Assembly (NCBI GenBank): GCA_964006375.1
Contig: OZ023262.1
Coordinates: 89,445,654-89,509,653, forward strand
Length of the DNA: 64,000 bases
Reading direction: 5' to 3'
Source of the DNA: Tillus elongatus
Lineage: Eukaryota > Arthropoda > Insecta > Coleoptera > Cleridae
Shown here: piece by piece, positions 45,095 through 58,748 of the stretch
Position numbering within the stretch: position 1 is the stretch's first letter
Layout of the letters: each line of letters opens with the position of its first letter
Program-made: the position numbers and the translations under genes
Notes under the pieces: generated by a model
The model's database searches: none
Seen by the model: only the letters and a program-made list of their open reading frames with translations
What the model was told of the DNA's origin: nothing

Positions 45095-45980
45095 CAACAC
45101 ATTGTGAGTATCCATAATCATAACCAAGTAAAGGTTCCGCTTCTGGCTCATCACATCCCATTAGTTCAAACTTCAGGCAAGCATTATCCATGTAACTAAC
45201 AATTCCCAAGATAACATATCTTGCTTGAACATATTTTGGTAGAGTTATCATGGCCAGTTCTCCATAATTTCCTGGATCTCTCATTGTCAAATTGAAGTTA
45301 GGGAAATATACTACATAATTTTCATTATCAGCTTGCTTATAAAAGAATCTAATCTCTGTTGGCCGACCAACAATATCATTTGTGACAACCCCCTTCACTA
45401 AAATAGCCTTGACTCGGTACACTTTTCCTAAATCAACACTCACATATGTAAATGCTTCATCTTTACCACACCAGCCAGTAACAGATGTAAGCCTTACATT
45501 TCTCGCTTCATAATTAGGTCGCTCACTGGTAGCGTTGATTGCAGAATCAGGGATTTTACCAGATGTGATACCTAAAGGTTTCACTACTTTACATTCTGGT
45601 TTTCTAACACACGTGATCGGGCGTCTATTTATGAGGACATATCCTGGTCTGCTACAACCAAATGAAACTTCGGAACCTTGCTCATAACTTCTTGCGATTT
45701 GGAAACCATCACTTGGCCTACCAGGGTCTTCGCAAACGGGGCCTTCACACCGTAAATCACCAAAGTCCCATGCTCCATTGGCTTGACATCGAACGATGTT
45801 ATCGTGTTTGCTGCTTTGTCCAGCAAGTTTAAATGTATGTTGACAGCCAAAGAAGAAAGAGGATTGATATTTTGTATCGACATATTTTCCATATTCAGCA
45901 CCTGGAGTTGGTGGAGGGACACCACAGTTGGCTCTTGGACATGATGGAAGAGCGCCACTTAACCAGTAATCCGGATATCC
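45095..45980 (-). CDS. uif: Exon: end of split sushi, two sushi modules, second discoidin domain
   Basis: This is the largest host exon in the window (886 nt). It closes the split sushi module, then encodes two more: [10 protein letters not shown] to G-D-L-R-C, with W-D-F, and V-C-E-D-P-G-R-P to R-K-P-E-C. A second F5/8C domain follows, opening [11 protein letters not shown] and closing C-L-K-F-E-L-M-G-C, with G-W-C-G-K and V-S-V-D-L-G in between. A short acidic, Tyr-rich tail leads to the HYR region. Entry is phase 0 and exit phase 1. It matches the first discoidin in layout, suggesting internal duplication of a sushi-discoidin block. Confidence 0.9.
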
Positions 45981-47085
45981 CTGCAGAATCAATTTATTAT
46001 GATTATGGCTCATTAAATAAGTTTTATTTACTCTTTTAATAATTACGATTTTTTTAAGGATACAATCATTTGATACAAAAATATAGAAAATATAAGGTTT
46101 TCCAATAAGAATTACCGGATTTAATCATTGAATAAAACCAACCTTAACTTGTGATGAACCATCTATTTTCTAGGTTAAAAATATTTAATAATTGCAACTA
46201 GAAAATCTTTTTTAAAGTAAATACATATATAGCAAAGTATTTTTATGATAATATTTGAACTGAAAATAGATTTATCCATTTAATATTTAATTACCATGTA
46301 CCAATTTCCAGCGGTTATCCGAAATTATCACAAGAAATCGGAGATAACTTTCACGTTAACACTCGAAACATTTTTAAACAAACTATTTATTGATTATAAA
46401 AATATTACACTTAAAAATTAGTTAAAAAAATAATACAAATATAAGAATAAACTATCAACGTAAATGTGATAATATAGCACGATTTGTAAACTGACGAGTG
46501 GAAAAGAATGAATGGAAATGGAATGAATGGAAAAGAATGAAGTCATCTCGCGGATTAGTGTTTCTATGTGTGGCCTGAAGTCTATATAAGCAATGAGGTT
46601 CGCAAGACAATGATTAATAACGTTCCGTCGTCTGCCCGCCAGCCCGTCCCATGTCCGCTAAAGTACAGGAGTACTGAAATCCTTAATAAGTCCGAGACCT
46701 GGCATAGGTGAGAATTTCTTGGCTTATGAGTATTTCTCAGGGTTCCCACTAAAAACAGCATATCAATTTCCCTGACTTTTCCCTGACATGCCAAAACCTA
46801 TTTTCCTATCTTTGATGTTCTACAATCTACCCGCACAATGTGTCACACTACTACAGAATACTGTAGGTCTTCGCCTCATGGCGGAAAACACACTTCCCCA
46901 AAATTACACTTATAAAAATACACAATTTTCCTTATAAATAAACGAAACCGCTACTTGCACAAATGTGCACCTATCACTGTGTTTTAATGATTTATCATAA
47001 AACGGAAATAAATAATTTTTCTCTGACACTGACAAAAATTTTCTGGCTCTTTGTAAATTCTCACAATTTTTCTCAATCATAGACA
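45981..47085. other. Intronic stretch, no gene; short GAATG-rich tract
   Basis: A degenerate tandem of GGAAAAGAATGAATG lies at about 46498-46540. A TCCCTGACTTTTCCCTGACATGCC segment near 46770 resembles the end of the repeat seen at 39 and 63 kb. No coding sequence is supported. Confidence 0.45.
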
Positions 47086-47089
47086 AATT

Positions 47090-47552
47090 TTGTGTGTATT
47101 GTATTTTTATTGCCGGACGAGGTTTTTGAACCTCCTTTATAACTTTACCTGGCAAGTTTTGGAATATTTGTCTGTATCAGAGACAGAGCTCAAAGGACTA
47201 GAAATCAGTGGCAGCTCTTGGTTTAAGGAACTTTTATTTTTTATTGCCTTAGAAATATAAATACTTTCGTACGCATCTAGCCTCGCTGGCTGTCTAACAT
47301 TTTTGATAAGTTTCAGATTTTCTTTATCTACGTGGTTAGACAGCCAGCAAAGCTAGATGCGTGCGAAAGTATTTATATTTCTAAGGCAATAAAAAACAAA
47401 AGTGCCTTAAACCGAGCGCCGCCACTGATTTATAATCCTTTGTTTGCGCTCTGTCTCTGATACAGATAAATAATCCGAAACTTGCCAGGTAAAGTTATCT
47501 AGGAAGTTCGAAAACCTTGTCCATCAATAAAAATACAATACACAGAAAATTT
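47090..47552. repeat. Inverted pair of Penelope-like endonuclease ends
   Basis: The arms 47094-47300 (minus sense) and 47337-47545 (plus sense) are near-mirror copies. Each encodes R-Q-P-A-[RK]-L-D-A-[YC]-E-S-I-Y-I-S-K, the C-terminus of a Penelope-type GIY-YIG endonuclease, followed by 3' untranslated sequence. The minus arm also keeps H-V-D-K-E-N-L-K-L-I-K-N-V in the spacer. This is a fold-back of two truncated 3' ends. Confidence 0.75.
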
Positions 47553-47639
47553 TCCTGCGATTTAGTCTCCGTCTTGGTATCCGTTTTTACCTAAGACTCA
47601 TATACATGGTGAGGTTTAGTAGGAAGTAGTTTATAAACA

Positions 47640-49100
<1,461 letters not shown>

Positions 49101-49189
49101 ACATTGCAAACTTTAATTATAGGGTGTCTTGAGCTGCATGTTATAAAATTATTTTGACAATTACAGGCTGGCCCATAAGTCGTTGTTAC

Positions 49190-49515
49190 CTACAATTTGT
49201 TTCGATCATTTCTTATATTGACATTTTTGCATTTTTATCGAAATGCTTCAAATTTCAATAACTCAATTTGCTATTAACCTAGGTTCGTTGGCTACGAAAC
49301 CAGTTTTCTCGGAAACATTTAAAGTTTATTTTCGGAAAATTTTTGCATTATTTTCAAACAATAAGTTATTTTGATAAAATATGGTACATCGTTTCTACTA
49401 TATAGGTTATACCAGTAACCAAATTGATGCCTGCTTGCATTAAAGAGACATATTTGCTATTAAATTTTTTTAAATGAAAATTCACTACCATAACGCACTT
49501 GCTGCGTCCAGGATT
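49190..49515 (-). mobile_element. Left-end segment of the hairpin-ended repeat family, inverted
   Basis: It ends (on the plus strand) TAACGCACTTGCTGCGTCCAG, the inverse of the terminus at 30589. It shares with 30600-31110 the blocks GCAAATTGAGTTATTGAAATTTG and CGATAAAAATGCAAAAATG in inverse orientation. Confidence 0.6.
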
Positions 49516-49792
49516 TTTAAATTCTGTTGGTAGGGATTATGAGAACCGAAATGTTCATGAATTTTTCGAAATGTTAAAAACGACTTTTAATGAATTTTAA
49601 TTAATAAGTTTTAATATTTTAAATACATTGCTCTGTTGTTCTTCTTTTCATAATTAAAATTGTATTAGTTAACAGATTAACCTAGTCTATTAAAATTTTC
49701 TGGCAGCGTTGCCATATCCCCAATGAAACTTTAAAACATCCGATAACTCTTATTGAAAAACCATTTAGTATATTAAAGTTGATGAGACTTAC

Positions 49793-49974
49793 TGGCTTCG
49801 GATCGTAAACACATTGTCTAAATCCAGATGTTGCAGTTTTTCTTAGCTGACGGCCTGTATTTCCACAATTCAAAGTCACATTTTCCCTGAACGATACTAA
49901 AACACTGCTTTCATCACTTCTCAATACTTTTAGTCCCTCATTCTTGTCATCTGGTAGTGAAACACATTGTGCAT
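49793..49974 (-). CDS. uif: Exon: N-terminal part of a split sushi-like module
   Basis: The 182-nt exon is separated by only 63 bp from the previous one. It holds Q-C-V-S-L-P, T-L-N-C and F-R-Q-C, three of the four cysteines of a sushi-like module. The fourth, with the expected Trp, comes from the next exon ([10 protein letters not shown]). The module is less regular than its neighbours, with a long spacer between the first two cysteines. Entry is phase 1 and exit phase 0; acceptor TTTTGTAG and donor GTAAGT are clear. Calling it sushi is inference from cysteine order. Confidence 0.82.
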
Positions 49975-50037
49975 CTACAAAATAATATATTAGTGAGTAC
50001 AGTAAAGCTTAGGAAGATAAAGTCAAAATGTACTTAC
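49975..50037 (-). other. Short 63-bp intron
   Basis: GT-AG intron, phase 1, the same length as the intron at 1113-1175. Confidence 0.8.
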
Positions 50038-50785
50038 ATTTGCATTCTGGTATAGATCCATTCCATACTCCAGTAGATGTGCAAAGCAGAGCAGATGATC
50101 CAGACATTACATATCCAAAATCACACTGGAAGCGAATTAGATCACCAAAATGATATTTCTCCTTAGTGGAAAGGATCACTCCGTTCTCAGGGGCAGTCAG
50201 GGAAGGGCACATAACTGGCACACAAGACTTGTTAACCCGATACACATCCCCATCCCGAATACCATTTTCTGACGGTTCGATATAATAGGATGCAGTACCA
50301 TTTTGAGTGTATAGTTCAAATCCTACATTACAGCTACAGGAAACGTCTCCAGCGCTGTTGATGCATTTTTGTTCGCAACCACCATTATCTACTGCGCACT
50401 CGTTGATATCAGCACATTCAAGTCTAGTACATCCCATGATTTCCAGTTTCAAGCAAGGTGCAACCACATAATCTTGGATCTTGAATTTAACATATTGAGC
50501 TTCTATTGGTACAGGCAAGTTGAGAATTGAAAGGGTTGGTTCAAGGATCCTGAATTCTACAGCTGTGCCATCAGGATTTCTGTAATCCTTGAAGACATCT
50601 GAAAGATCATTAGTGTATTGAATTCTGACCGCTGAAGTAAATGCAATATCTCCATCTGGGCGTGTTACAGTCATGGTTCTGAAACCTCTTACAACAGTTG
50701 GAGCTCTTAAGTCGACCATTACCCAATTGGCACCACCTTCTGTAGCACTTCCACACCATCCGATACCATTGTTTAAACGCACCAT
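50038..50785 (-). CDS. uif: Exon: discoidin (F5/8C) remainder, EGF, sushi
   Basis: The 748-nt exon completes the first discoidin domain. G-W-C-G-S, W-V-M-V-D-L and a closing C-L-K-L-E-I-M-G-C supply the conserved Trp residues and terminal cysteine. An EGF-like module follows ([12 protein letters not shown], then [12 protein letters not shown]) and then a sushi module from [10 protein letters not shown] to S-I-P-E-C. The EGF has a long insertion before its last cysteine, including N-x-S/T sequons. Entry is phase 0 and exit phase 1. The acceptor is TTATTTACAG and the donor GTAAGT. Discoidin domains commonly bind cell-surface carbohydrate, lipid or protein. Confidence 0.9.
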
Positions 50786-51149
50786 CTGTAAATAAAATAC
50801 GTTTCACTTGAAATCGACCCAAAATATATTCGTTCAATTTATTCACAGAGAGTACAATAAATAGGCTAAACGAAAAGACAGCAGGTATTAAAATTAATAA
50901 ACAACAGTCCCATCACATAAAATATGGTGATAAGAGAAACGGAAACAGAATTGCAACGGATACTTGTCGAAAGCGGAATTATCGCAGATAAGTAAGGATA
51001 GGGCCTCAAAAGCAAATATAAAACTAAGGGGGCAACAAGTTGAGAAAGGGACCAACAACTTGAGCAAGTAGACATTTTCACATACATTCGTAGTATTTTA
51101 ATAATTACAAATGTAGGGAAATAACCAAAGAACATAGGTTTATCAAGTC

Positions 51150-53000
51150 ATATGTATGAAGTGTTATATATACTGGGTGGAAAGTTATACTTAAATTAAA
51201 TAGAAGGGAATAGAAGCTTTTGCAATGTGGGCCCAGAAAAAAAAAGACAATGACAATGTAAAATGATGGAAAGATGATCAAAAGTTTGCTAGATGAGATA
51301 AGAGAAGAAATATACATATTTACAAACACATCTTCTAACAGCACCAATTAGGGGTTGTGGACAAGAACAATGCATATAATAATCACAACAATAATAATAG
51401 TCACCAAATAAACACGATATTATTGAAACATAAGTTGCAAATTGAGTAGTAGAAAATACCCAGGCTGCCCTGCATTGTGGAGTAGATACTGAACATTCGA
51501 AAGAGAAAATGTACTAGGAAAGCGAGATCCCAAACAGGAATTGTTAAAATGAAGATGTGAAAGATAGTTAAGACAATCCAGTGAATAACTGTTAAATTTA
51601 TGCAGGAACAATACAGCACTGAACTGTATTCGACTCTCTAAACTAAATAAATTAAAACGACGGGGGAAATTAGTCTGTCACAAGCTGATACTTTCCATCA
51701 AGATGGTAAACTCTTTTGCCGAACTAACACAAAACTAGAGACATGAATGTCGTATGAAAGAGCTCAAACAATCAAATCAGACTCGAGCAAAGATATATCA
51801 AAAGTACAATAAAGTAATAAAAATAGATCAGGGGAAGAGTCACCACCGCTTCTTATCAGAAAACCGAGGCTTCTGTATGGCCTGTTAACCACATAATACA
51901 CTCTAACAGAGAGAGCAGTGTCAAAAAGGATACCAAGATCCTTAACAACAGTTGGGCGACATAGTTCCCTTTCTAGTAGACTTTAAAGAAAGAAGATGTT
52001 GTTTAATACAACATTTACCTTTGTTTAAAGCAAGCCAGCCGTTCAAGTACCAGTCAGGCTTCAAAGTTATTCTTAAGGCGGAGACGATCATACCTGCACA
52101 CACTAAATATGACCTTCAGTCCTTGACCACAAAATGAAATAATATTACAAATAGAAGAGATTCAAGTATGGAGCCTTACGGCAAACCTGAGGAAACATTA
52201 TACTGAGATAATTAGTAACCTCCCATCTCCACAAATTGCTGCCTGTTGAACGAATGGATTCAAACAGGCTAACTGACCCCTCAGAGAAACCAAAGTCACG
52301 GAGTCTCTCGAGAAGTACAGAATAGTTAAGGCAGCCAACAGCTTTCGACCGCTTAGGAGGTATATATTACATCAACTAGCGCTGACTTAGGAAGCCCATC
52401 TGCAATGCACTGAATACACTAACCAAACTGGTGACAGTATAGATCTCCCAGACAGAAATGAATGCTGAAAAATTAGTAGTCCATTTCTTATGTGAAACAT
52501 GATAAGCAGATATCAAAACATTTTACAAAAGGCACACAGAAGCGCAACAGGACTATAATTAGATAGAACTATACAATCACCGGCCTTGAAGATAGCAAGA
52601 TCACGAGACAGTTTCCATCTGGAAATATGTCTGTCAACATTTCTGAAGGGGTGTTAAGAAAATATACACACACTTTAACAAGAAACCCTGGAACAAAATC
52701 AGGACTGGACGATAAATTTGGTTTAATTTTCTTTGCGGCAGAAATGATTTCATCATCAGAATAGTGAAAATTACAATTATCTTCTTGTCCAGAAGTCTGA
52801 GAATCATCTCAATCATAAAATTGAGGACTAGATGCGAACAACTAGAAAAATAAGCAGCAAAACTACCAACCAACCCTTGTCGATCAGATTACTCATAACC
52901 AGGAAACGACTGATAGATACTTTGAGATGAATTACTCCATAATCTTTTGTGGTTGGATCTAATGTCATTATCGAGCCTTCAACCATAGTTCTTTTGAGGA
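51150..53000 (-). mobile_element. Fossil LINE (RT region and 3' end)
   Basis: On the minus strand near 52520-52760 a decayed K-K-I-K-P-N-L-S-S-S-P-D-F-V-P block corresponds to the G-P-D-x-I/V-P block before RT motif A of Jockey-type LINEs. The 3' part (51391-51870) matches the fossil at 43190-43880. No continuous frame remains, and 5' and 3' ends are not resolved. Confidence 0.6.
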
Positions 53001-53860
53001 GTGCATTGACATTTGGAGGACAAATGCTTGGATAAAAAGGGAGAGGGAGGTCAAGAGAAAAGTTCCAAGAAAAGTTGGATTAGTTGAGGAAGTGTGGAAA
53101 AGAGTACAAAAGGGAAATAATTCTTGGACACAGAGAGTCATGGTTGAGACGGCAAGGCTCTAACGTCTTTAGATAATGAGAGAATTTATAGAAATCAAAA
53201 GATAAATTAATTAGTGAAGGTTCTGAGTGCCATTCGTTTATTATGAGGAGCTGTGTACTCTCTAAAACTATAATACTAAAATAAACTTACTGGAAGTGAT
53301 GATGCAGTAATGGCAAGGCGAATAGAAGTGCACTAGATGAGCTGAGAGAAGGATACTTATGCAAATAATTGACAATGTAGAGAGGACAAAATCACTGTGT
53401 CTCAGTGTTCAAGACGCTGATCGATTTCTCACTGGAGAATAAATACAGTGATGTAAAATAATTCCGGTCCTTAGATAGAGTAATTTTCACAGACGAAGCC
53501 GCGGAAGCAGACGTTAACGCCCGTCTACGTATCACATTGAACAAAATATGGTCCTTCACATACAATATATGCAAAATAAATCTTAACATTTTCAACACGA
53601 ATTTAATTAGCGCTTCTATACGGCTGTTAGACGTGGAAGATGTTGCAGAATTCAACATCTCCAAGCTCCCTGTGCAAGATACTAAAAATATTTTGGCCCA
53701 ACTTGATTAGCAATGATGAACTATGTAAAATTAGGAAACACAGGCAGTGAAAGAAATCAAACTGCGCAACTGAAAATGGTTGGGATTGGGATGGTATGCT
53801 TGATCGGAAAAATAATGTGTCAAGCATACAAGGCTAGATCTGGTATGGGTTCCGGTTATT
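53001..53860. other. Intronic stretch, probably more fossil LINE, not resolved
   Basis: A short minus-strand reading near 53392-53664 could be endonuclease-linker sequence, but no diagnostic motif was seen. Confidence 0.35.
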
Positions 53861-53869
53861 TGAAGAAAA

Positions 53870-53925
53870 TTTAAGTCGCAATCTCCTCGTTAGCTAAATT
53901 TTTACATATATCGCTAAAAATAAAT
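53870..53925 (+). repeat. Isolated hairpin terminus of the (TA)n-bearing family
   Basis: CTCCTCGTTAGCTAAATTT followed by ATCGCTAAAA repeats the hairpin end (TTAGC ... GCTAA) seen at 31822-31848 and 48650-48688. Confidence 0.6.
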
Positions 53926-54018
53926 AAAAAGAAATAAAAATACATGGTGAACATGATCATCGACAAAATGCTTTATTTCAATTTACATGCAAAACTTTTA
54001 AGATATATAATATAAATA

Positions 54019-57000
54019 GGGTAACTACGCCGGATAGCCGTACACATCCTATTTTCGGCCACTTCCAGGAAAAAAACTTAAAAAACAAGTAAAACAGTAA
54101 TAATAAAAATGCCTTTACCCCCTCACTATTCTTGGTTAGCATTTATCCTGCTACAGCGCCATTTTTAATGACGTACGGCAAAAGTAGGAACTAAACAAAA
54201 CCGTTAAAAGAATGTCCGACGCATGAGGTATTAAATGTATTATTTTAATATGAATGCATATTTTATTGTACTAGACGCATATTAGATACCTTTTTGTGTG
54301 TTAAAAATAACTAAAACCACTGTTTTCTTCTTTTTTTTATTCACAAGGGGGTGGTCGGTAAACTGGATATTCAAATTTTGCTCAAATCGGTTTTCCACAG
54401 GGCCGGTCGAAAACGGATAAAGATTTACATGCTTTTTGTCTTTTTCTATCCTTATGGACTACAAATATATCGTACTTTGTTTTTCATAACATATAAAAAT
54501 ATATGAAGATCCTACATTGCAGTTTCCGTACATTTTTTCCCGCGAAATTTAAAAATTGGTGAGTGGTGGTCGGAAAAACGATATTTGCATTTGGTTTTCG
54601 ACCGCCATATAAGTACGTTACATTTATATGTACGAAAAAGTGTCTTCTGTTCGACCACGCTTAAAAATTTATCTGTTACTTGCAGATGCCGCCAAAACAC
54701 TTAAAAATACCTGTTGCTAAAAAAACCATACCTAAAAAAATAATGAAAACAAAAGAAAGAAATGTCAGTACACTGAAGAAGGTCTAAGGCAGGCTTTACT
54801 TCATATCCAAGAAGGACACATGTCGGTAAGAGCAGCTTCTAGGGAATTTGGGATTCCCAAAACGACTCTTCAGGACCAAGGTAAAACACCAAAAATCCCT
54901 ATGAAAACTGGCCCCCAACCAATTTTAACCATCAACGGCGAAAAAAGACTTGGAAGAGTGGATTATTGGATTAGCCAAATGCGGGTTCCCCATAAAAAAC
55001 AGATCTATTGCAAACTGCACAAATGATTATAAAAAACACCGAAAAATAAAAGCTATTTAAAGATGGTATACCTGGCCAGAAATGGTATTTAAATGTTTTA
55101 AAGCGACATCCCACAATTTCTGCCAGAGAAGCTGAAGGGGTAAACAAAGCTAGAGCTGTAGTGACTGAGGAATGCATCAAAGCTTGGTTTCGCGATTTAG
55201 AAGCATATCTTAAGGAAACCGGAAATGAGGAAAATTTAAACGATCCAGATAGAATTTTAAATGGGGATGTGGCGGGATTTTCCCTTTGTCCCAAAACAGG
55301 GAAGGTGTTAGCTCCAAGCAAACGAAAAGGATAACATAACCGTGTTAATTGTATTTACAGATAGTCGTAAAATATGTCCACCATTAATTCTGTTCCCATA
55401 TGTTAGACCGCCAAAAGCTGTAATTGACGATATGCCGTCTAACTGGGTATTAGGTCGGTCTGAGAGTGGATGGATGAATGGGGATACATTTTTTGAATAT
55501 ATAGCAAACGATTTTAATGAGTGGATTACGCAGAATGAATTAAAGAGACCCATTTTACTATTAATAGATGGCCATAAAAGCCACATCACCATGCAACTGA
55601 GCCAATTTTGTGGCCAGAATGGCATTATTTTATACGCTTTGCCACCCAACACTACTCATATTCTGCAGCCAGCAGAGCGTCTTTAAACCTTTAAAAGCTG
55701 AATGAAAAAAAGACTGTTAGAAAGTGGCAAAGTCTTTCACAGAATTTGAATCATTCAGTAACCAAAATAATTTTTTGCCAAGTATTTAAACAAGCTTTAG
55801 ATAACTGAAAAACATATTCAAGTTGGTTTTAGAACATGTGGATTATATCCATTTAATGCTAACGCCGTGGACTCTACCAAATGTATAAGAAACTTTATGG
55901 AAAATCAATTAGTTGCTTTTCAAACAGAACAAGAGGGATTGACGGCTTTTGAAATTGAATGCGCTAGAAAGGCGTTTAGGAAAATAGAACAAAAGTTGTC
56001 TGATCGTAGAATAGACAGTGCAGTTATTTTACAAGAATTAAATTTTTAAAGTGATTTCATTGGATCTAGAAATTTGGTAGGCTCCATCTTCCCGATGGAT
56101 GAAATTGAAGTAACCCCGGCAAATATTGTAATTGAAGTCACTAACACACATGAAGAGGTTGAGGAGATGCCTGATGATACTATTCATGATCTTCTAATTT
56201 TCTAAATCATGTACCCCTACTTACAGATCCGACAGAATGTACAGAAAAACAAGAAGCCGAAATAAATAAATTGACACTAGTTGAAGGTGAAATTACCGAA
56301 GCTAATGTTAAAAGTACAAAGACGCACGATATTAAAAACAAATCAGAAGGAGAAAAGAAAGTAGCTGAACTGACTAACATTACCGAGCTAAGAAATGCAG
56401 AAGAAAAAGACACTGAAAATGCGAGAGAAGATGAGATGGAATTAGCTAAAGTGATTGAGATAAATGAGCAAAATGACGCAGAGGAACAAGATCTGGAAAA
56501 TCAGGGAGAAGAAATGGAAGTAGCTAAAATGATGAAGACTAACAGACAAAAAGATACATAGGAACAAGATACTGCAAAACCGAAAGAAAAAGAAATGGCC
56601 GCGAGTAATACGCAAAAAGATACAGAGGAACGAGATATTGAAAATCCGAGAGAAGAAGAAATGGAAGTAGCTAAAATTGTCAAGACAAATGAACAAATTG
56701 ATACAGATGCCAATGAGATTATCCTAGAATCTGATATAACTATGACTAATGATGACCATATTTGACTAAATCGCAAAACTATTCCTGGAATGACAGTCAC
56801 TCGTGAAAATACAACAAATTCCTCCACGTCTAGCCATGCGAGTGACAGTAACCCGAATAGAATCCTTCAAACTATAAATTCCAATGAAAATTCTACATCC
56901 TCAAATCAATCTTCAAAAGTGAAAATTGTGATAAAAAATTCAGTACATTCCTTTAGATGTTCCTTTTGAAAATGTAATTAAATACAAACTTCCAAACGAT

Positions 57001-58054
57001 ATGTTAACACAAAAAAAAACGAGACAAAGGAAAACCTCCTAAAGCTATAAGTGCACAGACTTGGAGAAATTACCAATACCAAAGAGAAAACGAAAAGAGG
57101 AAAAAAGCGAAAAACATAAAACGAAAAAAAAGAAGAACGGCTTGCTAGAGCGGAAGGAAAAAATTAAAGCCTTCAATAAAAAGAAAGAAAGTAACAAATT
57201 CCCAAAATATCCCCACCACGTCAAACGAAAAAATTAAGTGTGCTGAATGCAAAGATGAACTGAACAGTGATAGATAATGAAGATCAACAAAAATATAGTA
57301 TGTGACAAAGCCTCAACCAGAGAATACACGTGTTTTACGTGTTCCTAGATTGCCTTTTGGCATGCAAGTTTACAGTACCTAACAGAGTTTAAGTTTTTCC
57401 TTTTGAACATTTAGATGTATTTTATTCAGTACCTGAGGCTATAACAACTAGTTTTTATACGCGCAGAATCGCAGAGATCGGTACCTAAAATTTATAGTTT
57501 TGTTTTTACGTATACACCGAATGTTTTTATTTTTTTATTTTTACAGTTTTGCGTTTTAATTTATTTTGTTATTTATTTTATCACTGAAAATAAAACATTT
57601 TACTTATATCCCACTGTTTTTTTTTTTGTATTTCCCTATTGTTTACTAAACAACCATGATACACCCATACTAAATACACGCGTGCTAGACAATTACAATA
57701 ATTGCGTTTCATTTCCTCAGATTAACTAAAATCACAGTTTTCAGGAAAAAGAAACATAACTAATAGGTCGAAAACTGGAAAAATGGTAAACAAAAAGTGG
57801 AATATAACAGTCGAAAACCGGCGAATTCGCGATCGGTTTAAAGAAGGTAGTGGTCGAAAATTGGTAAAAACTACAACTTTCCACTTTTTTTAATTTTCAA
57901 AATTTTCTGTTAACAATATTAAGATTTTGGACACATTACACCATCTTAGACACTTGATTGATGTTATCAAAAGCATATACAACGCATATGTCTATATTTC
58001 TATGAAGTATATTATTTTAAAGTAGGAAACGATCGAAAACGGGCGCAGTCACCC
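54019..58054 (+). mobile_element. Pogo-like DNA transposon (4.0 kb) with subterminal repeats
   Basis: The short inverted ends GGGTAACTACGCCGG (left) and the inverse of GGGTGACTGCGCCCG (right) are flanked by TA (54017-54018 and 58055-58056). A psq/DDE-type transposase pseudogene lies inside. Both subterminal regions carry several copies, in both orientations, of a motif close to GGTCGAAAAC (for example near 54348, 54405, 54565, 54596, 57763, 57810, 57851 and 58030), likely transposase-binding sites. It sits in the 7.5-kb intron. Confidence 0.8.
54686..57235 (+). pseudogene. Pogo-family transposase, broken, with Lys/Glu-rich C-terminal tail
   Basis: From the ATG at 54686 a basic N-terminus leads to a psq-type helix-turn-helix (V-R-A-A-S-R-E-F-G-I-P-K-T-T-L). 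The DDE_1 catalytic domain at 55330-55690 shows I-C-P-P-L-I-L-F-P-Y-V-R-P-P, G-R-S-E-S-G-W-M, L-L-L-I-D-G-H-K-S-H with a catalytic Asp, and L-P-P-N-T-T-H-I-L-Q-P. Stops and frameshifts interrupt it at several points. The tail (56220-57230) is a K/E-rich region with imperfect repeats of about 25-30 residues ending in a strongly basic stretch. Confidence 0.8.
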
Positions 58055-58159
58055 TATGCGTCTATAAAATAAACAGTCATAAAAATAAAAATTATTAGCA
58101 TTTTATAATCCACACTTTGTATAATTTTTGTAAAAAAATTATTGTCTTTCAAAATAAGT

Positions 58160-58215
58160 ATATTTGAAAAACTTTATGAAGATTACTTACCATAACACAC
58201 TTGCTGATTCGAGAG
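58160..58215 (-). repeat. Isolated left terminus of the (TA)n-bearing family
   Basis: TTACCATAACACACTTGCTGATTCG is the inverse of the GCAAGTGCGTTATGGTA terminus. It lies on the other side of the pogo-like element from the hairpin end at 53870. Confidence 0.5.
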
Positions 58216-58241
58216 ATTTTATATATTATGTTTTAACTTAC

Positions 58242-58444
58242 CCCTTTATCGTAACCTGTCTCGCTGGACGAAACAGTTATGGATTCGTCGGGAATTCCCC
58301 CATTTATAAGTCCTAAATCTCCAACTGGTCTGCATTCGAGTGTTGGCGCAAATCCTTTACGGCATTTACAGTGGAAGGAACCAGGAGAATTGATACATTC
58401 GGTTGACGCTACGTCACACTGACTGCTTATACATTCATTAATAT
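58242..58444 (-). CDS. uif: Exon: calcium-binding EGF module and start of first discoidin domain
   Basis: This 203-nt exon begins with D-I-N-E-C, the calcium-ligand motif of cbEGF modules, and carries [12 protein letters not shown], which fits the Asn/Asp beta-hydroxylation consensus. After the sixth cysteine the sequence changes to [14 protein letters not shown], the usual opening of an F5/8 type C (discoidin) domain, which continues in the next exon 7.5 kb away. Entry is phase 1 and exit phase 0; the donor is GTAAGT. The break inside the discoidin domain means the two exons must be spliced for the domain to fold. Confidence 0.88.
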
Positions 58445-58571
58445 CTGCAATTATATATAACAATGATTAAAAATACAGTAACGTGAAATTTTTATAGATA
58501 AGTTACAATTAAAAGTACAGTATGAATGTGTTACAATAAACAGAGCTAACTATATATAACTATATAGCTAC

Positions 58572-58748
58572 CTTCACATCTGGGCGGGTCGTTGAACAAC
58601 TGATTTTCGCCGCATCTAATAATACTGTTTCCAATTAATTTATATCCTTTGAAACATTGAACTCTTGCTTCGTCGTTAAAATAGTATGTCCTAGATACAT
58701 CTGTGATGAAGCCATTCTTTATAACTGGAAACTCCGGACATCTAGCTC
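58572..58748 (-). CDS. uif: Exon: sushi (CCP) module, most upstream exon seen
   Basis: The 177-nt exon is entered in phase 1 and left in phase 1. The acceptor reads TTTTCTAG just right of 58748 and the donor GTAGCT just left of 58572. It encodes about 59 residues with the four cysteines of a complement-control (sushi) module: C-P-E-F near the start, then V-Q-C, I-R-C and P-P-R-C near the end, plus the typical K-N-G and Y-x-F motifs. The usual late Trp is replaced by Phe (QLFNDPPRC). Sushi modules are extracellular, disulphide-bonded protein-interaction units. The protein starts further upstream, outside the window. Confidence 0.85.
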
